Origin: B8-G4 sp033720735
Lineage (GTDB): Bacteria; Bacteroidota; Bacteroidia; Chitinophagales; Saprospiraceae
DNA: 6,200 nt
Direction: 5' to 3'
NCBI GenBank assembly: GCA_033720735.1
Contig: JAWWBX010000265.1
Location: forward strand, 1-6,200
Shown here piece by piece: positions 1-4,870 of the stretch. Every line of letters begins with the position of its first letter. The first letter of the stretch is position 1. Below the pieces are notes generated by a model that was not told where the DNA came from, made no database searches, and saw only the letters and a program-made list of their open reading frames with translations. The position numbers were made by a program, and so were the translations under genes.

Positions 1-1292
1 GCCGTGCCCAGAATCGTGAGGCTGCCGCCTTCCTCGATGTTCCGCGCGGCACCGAAGAATTTCTTCGGTTTGTGCAGCGCGTTGGCCTCTACACCACCTG
101 ACAGCACCTTGCCGCTGGCCGGAGCCACCGTGTTGTAGGCGCGTGCTAGGCGGGTGATCGAATCGAGAAGGATGACGACGTCGTGACCACACTCGGTCAG
201 ACGCTTGGCTTTTTCCAGAACAATATTGGCGACGCGCACATGGTTGTCGGCTGCTTCGTCGAAGGTTGATGCGACGACTTCTGCGTTGACATTGCGTTGC
301 ATGTCGGTGACTTCCTCCGGGCGCTCATCGATCAACAGTACGATCAGGTAGCATTCCGGGTGATTCTTGGCGATGGCATTGGCCACGTCTTTCAGAAGGA
401 AGGTCTTACCAGTCTTGGGCTGCGCAACGATAAGACCGCGCTGACCCTTTCCGATCGGTGAAAAGAGGTCGATCATCCGTACGCTGTAATCCTTTCCTTC
501 GGGATCTCCGACCAGTTCAAACTTCTCGTTGGGGAACAACGGCGTGAGGTAGTCAAATGGAATACGGTCGCGCACCTCGTCCGGGGTCAGTCCATTGATG
601 AGAGAGACCTTCAGGAGTGCAAAGTACTTTTCACCCTCTTTGGGCGGGCGGATCGCGCCGCGCACGGTGTCACCTGTTTTCAAACCAAAGAGTTTGATCT
701 GTGACGGCGAGACGTAGATATCATCCGGGGAGGTCAGATACATATAGTCCGACGACCGCAGGAAGCCGTAGCCGTCGGGCATCATTTCCAGGATCCCTTC
801 ACCTTCGATGATCCCGTCGATTTCAATATTGAAACGCGGGCGATCGGGGCGGCGTTCTCGCTTGTCTTCTTTCTTTCTGCCCTGGTGCTCGCGCCGGTCA
901 ACGCCGTTCCCATTGCTCTCACTCTTGCGACCTGCCTCGGATTCCTGCTGCTCCTTTTTCGGTTCTTCACTGGTTTCGCTCTTGTCCTCCGGGCCGGTAT
1001 TGTCGTTTTCCTCTTTCCGGTCATCGTCCTTGCGATCGTTGCGTTGGCGATTGCGCTTGCCACGACCACCGCGGTTGTCTTGTTTTGACTCGGGTGCTTC
1101 CGATTTTTCAGAAGCATCATTGGCAGCTTCCGATTTCGTTTCGCCCTCGTCTCCACCGATGGCTTGCTGGTCGAGGATCTGGTAGATGAGTTCTTGCTTG
1201 GTGAGTTTTTTGAAACCGGTGATCTGCAACTGCTCAGCGACTTCCCGCAACTCGGGAACGAGCATATCGTTCAACTGCAAAATATCGTACAT
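1..1292 (-). CDS. rho: Transcription termination factor Rho (partial, C-terminus outside window)
   Basis: Rho is a hexameric RNA-dependent ATPase/helicase that ends transcription of untranslated RNA. About 430 residues are visible, read without interruption to the left edge. The start is the ATG at 1290-1292, giving MYDILQLNDMLVPELRE, a Bacteroidetes-type Rho N-terminal domain (about residues 1-43). Residues 44-152 are a low-complexity, highly charged insert rich in K, R, E, D, N and S, including RGGRGKRNRQRN. The RNA-binding OB fold follows (about 155-225, with GYGFLRS). The ATPase core shows the Walker A segment AQPKTGKT (290-297), LIDERPEE with the E323/R324 pair, Walker B VVILLDS (D377) and LSGGVEANALHKPKKFFGAARN-like Q-loop surroundings. 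Residue offsets against E. coli Rho are a constant ~112, so about 100 residues (R-loop, C-terminus) lie outside and full length should be near 530. Transcribed divergently from serS. Family assignment is certain. Confidence 0.97.
   Translation of the reverse strand, partial: MYDILQLNDMLVPELREVAEQLQITGFKKLTKQELIYQILDQQAIGGDEGETKSEAANDASEKSEAPESKQDNRGGRGKRNRQRNDRKDDDRKEENDNTGPEDKSETSEEPKKEQQESEAGRKSESNGNGVDRREHQGRKKEDKRERRPDRPRFNIEIDGIIEGEGILEMMPDGYGFLRSSDYMYLTSPDDIYVSPSQIKLFGLKTGDTVRGAIRPPKEGEKYFALLKVSLINGLTPDEVRDRIPFDYLTPLFPNEKFELVGDPEGKDYSVRMIDLFSPIGKGQRGLIVAQPKTGKTFLLKDVANAIAKNHPECYLIVLLIDERPEEVTDMQRNVNAEVVASTFDEAADNHVRVANIVLEKAKRLTECGHDVVILLDSITRLARAYNTVAPASGKVLSGGVEANALHKPKKFFGAARNIEEGGSLTILGT
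829..1163 (-). other. Charged, probably disordered insertion inside Rho
   Basis: This segment codes for roughly residues 44-154 of Rho, between the N-terminal helical domain and the OB fold. It is almost free of hydrophobic residues and mixes acidic runs (KDDDRKEENDN, EEPKKEQQESE) with basic, Arg/Gly-rich ones (RGGRGKRNRQ, KRERRPDRPR). E. coli Rho lacks it. Extra N-terminal domains of this kind are known in Rho of Bacteroidota and Actinobacteria; in Bacteroides thetaiotaomicron a disordered Rho region has been linked to phase separation. That this one behaves likewise is inference. The hydrophobic antisense ORFs over this stretch are mirror images of its Lys/Glu/Arg codons. Confidence 0.8.
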
Positions 1293-1550
1293 ATCGTGAG
1301 ACGTTTTCTGATGCTGTCTAATCGTGGTAAATCACTAAAGGATCTCGGCTGCCACCCTCATCCCAAACTTCACCAAACTTGATCTAAACGATGCAGTGGG
1401 ATTCTAAATGCTGAAGTGAGAAGGAGGTTGGGTGTGCCTTAATGGACCGTAAAATTAAACGAATTTTTTAATCCTTGGCGTATCTTTGCGAAAATTCGCA
1501 ACACCCGCGCATACCTCAGTAACGCAATTCGTATCACTTAAGTTTTGTAA
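1293..1550. other. Divergent rho / serS intergenic region
   Basis: 258 bp without a gene between two divergent starts. It is more A/T-rich than the flanking genes, especially 1441-1500. It holds a good serS promoter candidate (separate entry). For rho I see only weak candidates: TAATTTTA on the minus strand at 1457-1450 matches five of the six fixed bases of TAnnTTTG. The words CCAAACTT at 1363-1370 and 1373-1380 form a short direct repeat of unknown meaning. No T-box, riboswitch or RNA gene is recognisable. Confidence 0.6.
1481..1488 (+). promoter_or_regulatory. Probable serS promoter, -7 element TATCTTTG
   Basis: TATCTTTG matches all fixed bases of the Bacteroidota primary-sigma -7 consensus TAnnTTTG. 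It sits 62 bp before the serS ATG, which would give a leader of roughly 55-60 nt. No convincing TTTG -33 element lies 19-21 bp upstream, so the call rests on the -7 box and its position. Confidence 0.5.
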
Positions 1551-2831
1551 ATGCTTGAAGTAAATGTCATCCGCAATGGACGTGAGCGTGTATTGGCCGG
1601 TCTGAGGAAACGAAACTGGTCTGTTGAAGACATGCGCGTCGTCGATGAGATCGTTGCTCTTGATGACCGCCGCAAGCAAATACAGACCGACTCAGATGCG
1701 TTGCTGGCCGAGCGCAACCGCCTCTCAAAAGAGATCGGCGGTCTCTTCAAGGAGGGGCGTCAGGACGAAGCCGAGGCGATGCGGCAGCGCGTCACTGATT
1801 TGAAGGCGCAGATCGATGACTACGCCAGAGAGGCGGAAGCAGTGCGTGCCAGCCTGGATGAACTCTTGCTCACGGTACCCAACGTGCCACATGAGAGTGT
1901 TCCCGCAGGCACGTCCGAAGAGGACAACGAGGTGTACCAGGCATGGGAAGGACCACTGCCTGTCTTGCCGGCAGGTGCTCTGCCACACTGGGATCTTGCC
2001 GAGGAATACAACCTCATCGATTTCAAACTCGGCGTACAGATCACCGGGTCAGGCTTCCCCTTGTACCGGGGCAAGGGTGCACGGCTCGAGCGCGCCCTGA
2101 TCAATTTCTTCCTGGATGAGGCGTCGGCTGCAGGGTATGAAGAGATCCTGCCGCCGCTGCTGGTCAATGCGGACTCGGCACGGGGAACCGGCCAGCTCCC
2201 CGACAAGGAAGGACAGATGTACTATGTCGAGAAAGACGACTTGTACCTGATCCCGACGGCCGAGGTCCCGGTGACCAATGTCTACCGCGACGCCATCCTC
2301 GCCGAATCGGACCTGCCGATCAGGATGACCGGCTATACACCGTGCTTTCGCCGGGAGGCCGGCTCTTACGGTGCCGATGTGAAAGGGCTCAATCGCGTAC
2401 ATCAGTTCGACAAGGTCGAGATCGTACAGATCCGCCATCCGCGGGATGCCTACGAAGGGTTGTCGGAAATGGTCGATCACGTCGCCGGCGTTCTGGACAA
2501 GCTGGAGCTTCCCTACCGGATCGTGCGCCTCTGCGGTGGCGATCTTGGGTTCACGTCAGCACTGACGTATGATTTCGAGGTCTTTTCTGCCGCGCAGGAG
2601 AAATGGTTGGAGGTCAGTTCGGTTTCCAATTTCGAAGCCTTCCAGAGCTACCGCTTGCGCTTGCGCTATCGCGATGCCGATGGCAACCGCCACCTGGCAC
2701 ATACCCTCAACGGCAGTGCCCTGGCACTCGCGCGCGTGGTCGCGGCACTCCTTGAGAACAACCAAACCGAAGACGGGATCACCATCCCGGAAGTGCTGCG
2801 GCCATATACCGGTTTCGATCAAATCCCGTGA
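1551..2831 (+). CDS. serS: Seryl-tRNA synthetase
   Basis: Cytoplasmic class II aminoacyl-tRNA synthetase that charges tRNA-Ser (and tRNA-Sec where present) with serine. The 426 residues match the usual length. Residues ~28-105 are the long antiparallel coiled-coil arm that grips the tRNA long variable arm, rich in charged heptads. The catalytic domain follows: motif 1 around 189-202 (DEASAAGYEEILPP), the serine-binding TAE at 236-238 (LIPTAEVP), motif 2 at 266-290 (FRREAG, then VHQFDKVE), and motif 3 at 388-395 (GSALALAR) with R395, the usual ATP-contacting arginine. A TAA stop directly precedes the ATG in frame, so 1551 is the first possible start. No Shine-Dalgarno is present; the leader is A/T-rich, as is usual in Bacteroidota. 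It is single-standing and divergent from rho. The stop is followed one base later by the 39-bp hairpin repeats. Confidence 0.97.
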   Translation: MLEVNVIRNGRERVLAGLRKRNWSVEDMRVVDEIVALDDRRKQIQTDSDALLAERNRLSKEIGGLFKEGRQDEAEAMRQRVTDLKAQIDDYAREAEAVRASLDELLLTVPNVPHESVPAGTSEEDNEVYQAWEGPLPVLPAGALPHWDLAEEYNLIDFKLGVQITGSGFPLYRGKGARLERALINFFLDEASAAGYEEILPPLLVNADSARGTGQLPDKEGQMYYVEKDDLYLIPTAEVPVTNVYRDAILAESDLPIRMTGYTPCFRREAGSYGADVKGLNRVHQFDKVEIVQIRHPRDAYEGLSEMVDHVAGVLDKLELPYRIVRLCGGDLGFTSALTYDFEVFSAAQEKWLEVSSVSNFEAFQSYRLRLRYRDADGNRHLAHTLNGSALALARVVAALLENNQTEDGITIPEVLRPYTGFDQIP

Positions 2832-2832
2832 A

Positions 2833-2910
2833 CCCTGACGGACTTCGCTTCGCTGCGCCATCAGGGCAAGCCCCTGACGGACTTCGCTTCGCTGCGCCAT
2901 CAGGGCAAGC
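2833..2910. repeat. Two perfect 39-bp tandem hairpin repeats
   Basis: Units at 2833-2871 and 2872-2910 are identical. Each begins CCCTGACGG, carries TTCGCTTCGCTGCG in the middle, and has CCATCAGGG before the final CAAGC. The two ends pair into a 9-bp stem. On a minus-strand RNA the stem is complete with one G-U pair; on the plus strand it has one C-A mismatch. No U-tract follows, so it is not a standard intrinsic terminator. The unit is a multiple of 3 and open in the PLTDFASLRHQGK frame. Perfect identity suggests a recent duplication. It may be a genome-dispersed palindromic element acting at the 3' end of serS, but that is inference. Confidence 0.85.
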
Positions 2911-2912
2911 CA

Positions 2913-2944
2913 CATGAACACGTTAACACGTGCGCACATGAACA
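2913..2944 (-). repeat. Four-unit 8-bp repeat array (TGTTCATG type, reverse orientation)
   Basis: Read on the minus strand the units are TGTTCATG, TGCGCACG, TGTTAACG and TGTTCATG, in exact 8-bp register, preceded by GTTCAG. The two outer units are identical to those of the array after frr but inverted relative to it. The array lies between the 39-bp repeats and the leader of the metallopeptidase gene. Confidence 0.75.
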
Positions 2945-3017
2945 CTGAACTTTTCTAACTTCAGGTGCATTTAATACTCGAAATGGATTTTGACAAAAAC
3001 CGATAAGATCTAGGCAT

Positions 3018-3692
3018 ATGATGATCTGGGTAATCATAGGTGGTTTTGCGCTGATCGGAATGGTCGTGCAGAGCACGCTCAAGAACAAGTTTAACCGCTA
3101 CAGCAAGCAGCCGCTGTCTTCCGGATTGAGCGGACGCGAAGTAGCAGAACAAATGCTCCGTCATTATGGCGTACACGACGTACAGATCGTGCAGGGCAAG
3201 GGTTTTCTGACGGATCATTACAATCCGCAGACGAAGACCGTTTCACTGAGTCCGGCCGTCTATCAGGGGCGCAGTGTGGCAGCCGCATCGGTGGCAGCGC
3301 ACGAGTGCGGGCACGCAGTGCAGCACGCCACGCAGTACAGCATGCTGGCGTTCCGCTCAGCGATGGTACCCATCGTCAAGGTAGCGTCCTTTGCTCAGCA
3401 GTACTTGTTCTTGCTGGCGCTCATGCTGATGGGAACGATCCCCCAGCTGATGCTGCTTGTGATCATTGCCTTTGCCGTGACCACGCTCTTCGCGTTTGTC
3501 ACACTGCCGGTCGAATTTGACGCGAGCCGCAGAGCCCTGGTATGGCTTGACAATACTGGTGTGACACGCATGGGTGCGGAGTATGACGGTGCCAAGGACG
3601 CACTGAAGTGGGCCGCTTTGACCTACGTAGTAGGCGCACTTTCAGCTTTGGCGATGCTCGTGTATCTTGTGTTGAGTTTTATGAACCGCTAG
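3018..3692 (+). CDS. Membrane zinc metallopeptidase, YugP family
   Basis: Predicted neutral zinc metallopeptidase of the YugP-like family (Pfam Zn_peptidase_2), 224 residues. An N-terminal hydrophobic helix (about 2-18) is followed by a soluble part carrying the HExxH site HECGH at 95-99. Two hydrophobic stretches lie near 127-160, then LPVEFDASRRA with E166, the likely third zinc ligand. A last membrane helix spans about 195-221 before FMNR. H95, E96 and H99 are thus all present and the protein should be active. The physiological substrate of this family is unknown to me. An in-frame TGA at 2991 with no start codon until 3018 fixes the start at 3018 or the adjacent ATG at 3021. There is no Shine-Dalgarno and no convincing promoter; TTGACA at 2990-2995 has no matching -10. 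frr follows after 24 bp, suggesting co-transcription. Confidence 0.88.
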   Translation: MMIWVIIGGFALIGMVVQSTLKNKFNRYSKQPLSSGLSGREVAEQMLRHYGVHDVQIVQGKGFLTDHYNPQTKTVSLSPAVYQGRSVAAASVAAHECGHAVQHATQYSMLAFRSAMVPIVKVASFAQQYLFLLALMLMGTIPQLMLLVIIAFAVTTLFAFVTLPVEFDASRRALVWLDNTGVTRMGAEYDGAKDALKWAALTYVVGALSALAMLVYLVLSFMNR

Positions 3693-3716
3693 GTTGCAAC
3701 ACCAAATTCACAGACC

Positions 3717-4280
3717 ATGAGTGAGGACATTGATAGTTATCTAAAGAAAGGCAACAAGTATATGGAGGATGCCATTGAGCACCTCCAGAAGGAACTGGTG
3801 AAGATCCGAACGGGCAAAGCCTCACCGGCCATGCTTGGCGGATTGATGGTGGAATATTATGGCTCACCGACACCGCTCAACCAGGTGGCCAATGTCAACG
3901 CCGTCGACGCCAAGACCCTGAGCATCCAGCCATGGGAGAAGTCGATGCTCGGGACCATCGAGCAGGCCATCTTCGCCGCCAACCTCGGGCTCACCCCGAT
4001 GAACGACGGCGAATTTATCCGGATCAACATCCCTCCGCTGACAGAAGAGCGGCGCCGCGACCTTGTCAAGCAGGCCAAACATCTGGGTGAGGAAGCAAAG
4101 ATCAGCCTGCGCAATGCACGCCACAAACTCATGGACTTCATCAAGAACGAGGTCAAGAACGGCTACCCGGAAGACATCGGCAAACGCCGCGAAGCGGAGG
4201 TGGAGAAGCTTGTCCACGATTTTGCCGACAAGGTCGACAAGCTCATCGACGCCAAGGAAAAGGACATTATGACTGTTTAG
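3717..4280 (+). CDS. frr: Ribosome recycling factor
   Basis: RRF works with EF-G and IF3 to split the post-termination ribosome and free the mRNA and tRNA in the cytoplasm. The 187 residues fit the family norm of about 185. Domain I, the three-helix bundle, is formed by residues 1-30 and ~106-187. Domain II is the inserted segment ~31-104. Recognisable family features are KIRTGKASPAML (29-40), the PLNQVANV segment (53-60), INIPPLTEERR (103-113) and KISLRNARH with R132, the position of the functionally critical arginine in E. coli RRF. It follows the YugP-like gene by 24 bp rather than pyrH, its partner in many bacteria. The TAG stop is followed on the very next base by an 8-bp tandem repeat array. 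Confidence 0.97.
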   Translation: MSEDIDSYLKKGNKYMEDAIEHLQKELVKIRTGKASPAMLGGLMVEYYGSPTPLNQVANVNAVDAKTLSIQPWEKSMLGTIEQAIFAANLGLTPMNDGEFIRINIPPLTEERRRDLVKQAKHLGEEAKISLRNARHKLMDFIKNEVKNGYPEDIGKRREAEVEKLVHDFADKVDKLIDAKEKDIMTV

Positions 4281-4328
4281 TGTTCATGTGTTCATGTGTT
4301 CATGTGTTCATGTGTTCATGTGTTCAGG
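4281..4328 (+). repeat. Six-unit tandem 8-bp repeat (TGTTCATG)
   Basis: Five perfect copies of TGTTCATG run from 4281 to 4320, and a sixth, TGTTCAGG (4321-4328), differs at one base. There are no spacers. The array begins on the base after the frr stop codon, so it is the first part of the frr 3' untranslated region. Homogeneous short tandem repeats like this are prone to slippage and copy-number change. Confidence 0.95.
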
Positions 4329-4370
4329 TTGGCCGTTGAATAGTTTATCCCGTTTTTCCGAAGGTTTCGA

Positions 4371-4400
4371 CAGCAGCGAATATCTATTCGCGGAATGCTG
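4371..4400 (+). terminator. Strong hairpin downstream of frr, possible 3' end structure
   Basis: GCGAATA (4376-4382) and TATTCGC (4385-4391) are perfect inverted halves. CAGCA (4371-4375) and TGCTG (4396-4400) extend the stem across a 4-base bulge (GGAA). It lies 90 bp after the frr stop. No U-tract follows, so it may protect the 3' end or act with Rho rather than be a classical terminator. Confidence 0.4.
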
Positions 4401-4406
4401 ACCGCC

Positions 4407-4430
4407 CGTTCACGTATTCAAGTGCGCAAG
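4407..4430 (+). repeat. Decayed three-unit 8-bp array
   Basis: CGTTCACG, TATTCAAG and TGCGCAAG follow one another in 8-bp register and resemble the units TGTTCATG and TGCGCACG of the two clearer arrays in this window. TTGTGTCT after it may be a fourth, more decayed unit. The match is by eye and the units are diverged. Confidence 0.5.
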
Positions 4431-4437
4431 TTGTGTC

Positions 4438-4464
4438 TGCGTAATCCGCGTAATCTGCGAGAAG
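4438..4464 (+). repeat. Short 9-bp-period repeat
   Basis: TGCGTAATC, CGCGTAATC and TGCGAGAAG run in 9-bp register; the first two differ at a single base. It lies just after the decayed octamer array and has no recognisable function. Confidence 0.45.
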
Positions 4465-4566
4465 CAATCTGTCAACGCCCAACCTGCCTGACCACTGCAG
4501 CTTGATTCAGGCTGGCCATAGATTTCGTCCGCCTCGCAGGCTATCTGCAGGCAATTTTCACTTTCC

Positions 4567-4598
4567 CGGTTTTTCGGTTCTACGGTTTTCCGGTTTCA
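4567..4598 (+). repeat. Four-unit 8-bp array over the fragment's stop codon
   Basis: CGGTTTTT, CGGTTCTA, CGGTTTTC and CGGTTTCA in exact 8-bp register. The stop codon of the lpxH fragment (CTA on this strand, 4580-4582) lies in the second unit. Compared with the array at the intact gene there is one extra unit. Confidence 0.75.
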
Positions 4599-4696
4599 AA
4601 CCTCTCCAACCGAAACGCTTCCCCGTCAAACACCCCGTACGTATAGTGGTTCAGCCAGTCGCCCAGGTTGATGTACCGTGAGGTGCCGTTGGGCAG
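4580..4696 (-). pseudogene. lpxH: Orphan C-terminal fragment of lpxH
   Basis: On the minus strand this reads 38 codons from LPNGTSRYINLGDWL to RLERFETGKP, then TAG at 4582-4580. It equals the C-terminus of the intact LpxH nearby at 35 of 38 residues. Of the 12 base differences between the two, nine are synonymous third-position changes and three alter residues (E to A, A to G, E to K). The sequence before LPNG has no resemblance to LpxH, so the rest of the gene, including every metal site, is missing and the fragment cannot work. The bias to silent changes says it diverged as part of a functional gene, for example an older or foreign lpxH allele, before it was cut off. Confidence 0.88.
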
Positions 4697-4700
4697 GCAT

Positions 4701-4745
4701 GAGAACCGCAAAATGTAGAATGAAGAACCGAAGAACCGCAAAAGG
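4701..4745 (-). repeat. Octamer-like stretch in reverse orientation
   Basis: On the minus strand GTTC recurs in GGTTCTTC GGTTCTTC, followed by ATTCTACA with a one-base slip and a further GCGGTTCTC. It is thus an inverted, partly decayed counterpart of the CGGTTCTA arrays at 4567-4598 and 4847-4870. AGAACCG words here could pair with CGGTTCT words there. Confidence 0.5.
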
Positions 4746-4805
4746 AATATTTAGTTTTCTGTTTACTACTGCTCGCACACGGCCTCATTCCCTAAAGGGA
4801 TGTCC

Positions 4806-4820
4806 GCCTGCCTCGCAGGC
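4806..4820. terminator. Palindrome downstream of lpxH, possible terminator hairpin
   Basis: GCCTGC-CTC-GCAGGC is a perfect 6-bp stem with a 3-base loop, about 30 bp past the lpxH stop on the minus strand. No U-tract follows on the lpxH side; on the other strand a T-rich stretch starts about 13 bp later. The matching place in copy A has lost TGCC and keeps only GCCT/AGGC. Function as a terminator or mRNA-stabilising hairpin is possible but unproven. Confidence 0.4.
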
Positions 4821-4846
4821 TATCTGCGGGCACTTTTTCACTTTTC

Positions 4847-4870
4847 CGGTTCTACGGTTCTGCGGTTTCA
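4847..4870 (+). repeat. Three-unit 8-bp array containing the lpxH stop codon
   Basis: CGGTTCTA, CGGTTCTG and CGGTTTCA in exact 8-bp register. The lpxH stop codon (CTA on this strand, 4852-4854) and the last residues ETAEP are encoded inside it. As 8 is not a multiple of 3, gain or loss of a unit between the body of the gene and the stop would change the C-terminal residues and the stop used. Confidence 0.75.

Larger units (their letters stand above)
4527..4696. repeat. Direct repeat copy A (lpxH 3' end plus flank)
   Basis: About 170 bp that recur, diverged, at 4802-4968, 275 bp further on and in the same orientation. Homology covers the last 38 lpxH codons, the octamers over the stop codon, a CACTTTyC word, and a flank with GTCCGCC and TCGCAGGCTATCTGC. 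Indels between the copies include one 8-bp unit and a 4-bp loss (TGCC). Similarity ends abruptly at 4696/4968. Confidence 0.9.
4281..4851. other. Repeat-rich convergent intergenic region between frr and lpxH
   Basis: 571 bp without an intact gene. In order it holds the TGTTCATG array, a strong hairpin (4371-4400), a decayed octamer array (4407-4430), a 9-bp-period stretch (4438-4464), a weak inverted repeat GCCTGA/TCAGGC (4486-4491 with 4507-4512), the duplicated lpxH tail with its 3' flank (4527-4696), an octamer stretch in reverse orientation (4701-4745), an A/T-rich stretch, and a palindrome (4806-4820). The open frames that cross it in the plus direction show no family resemblance. It looks like a landing zone for short repeats between two convergent transcripts. 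Confidence 0.8.

Noticed and set aside
808..1185. Plus-strand open frames (808-1185 and 885-1088) over rho, the shorter looking like a small membrane protein
   Set aside because: They are antisense to the charged Rho insert. Complements of Lys, Glu, Asp and Arg codons read as Phe, Leu, Ser and Val, which explains the hydrophobic look. The Rho frame is unbroken here.
1293..1550. T-box or other riboswitch in the serS leader
   Set aside because: The predicted leader is under 70 nt, with no T-box sequence, specifier stem or terminator/antiterminator pair.
2556..2945. Minus-strand open frame with a 13-residue duplicated peptide (LALMAQRSEVRQG)
   Set aside because: The peptide repeat is just the 39-bp tandem DNA repeat read in frame; the rest is antisense to serS.
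4281..4328. CRISPR-like repeat array
   Set aside because: Units are 8 bp and contiguous, with no spacers and no cas genes in view.
2911..4328. Insertion sequence bounded by the inverted octamer arrays
   Set aside because: No transposase or target duplication; the enclosed genes are a peptidase and the essential frr.
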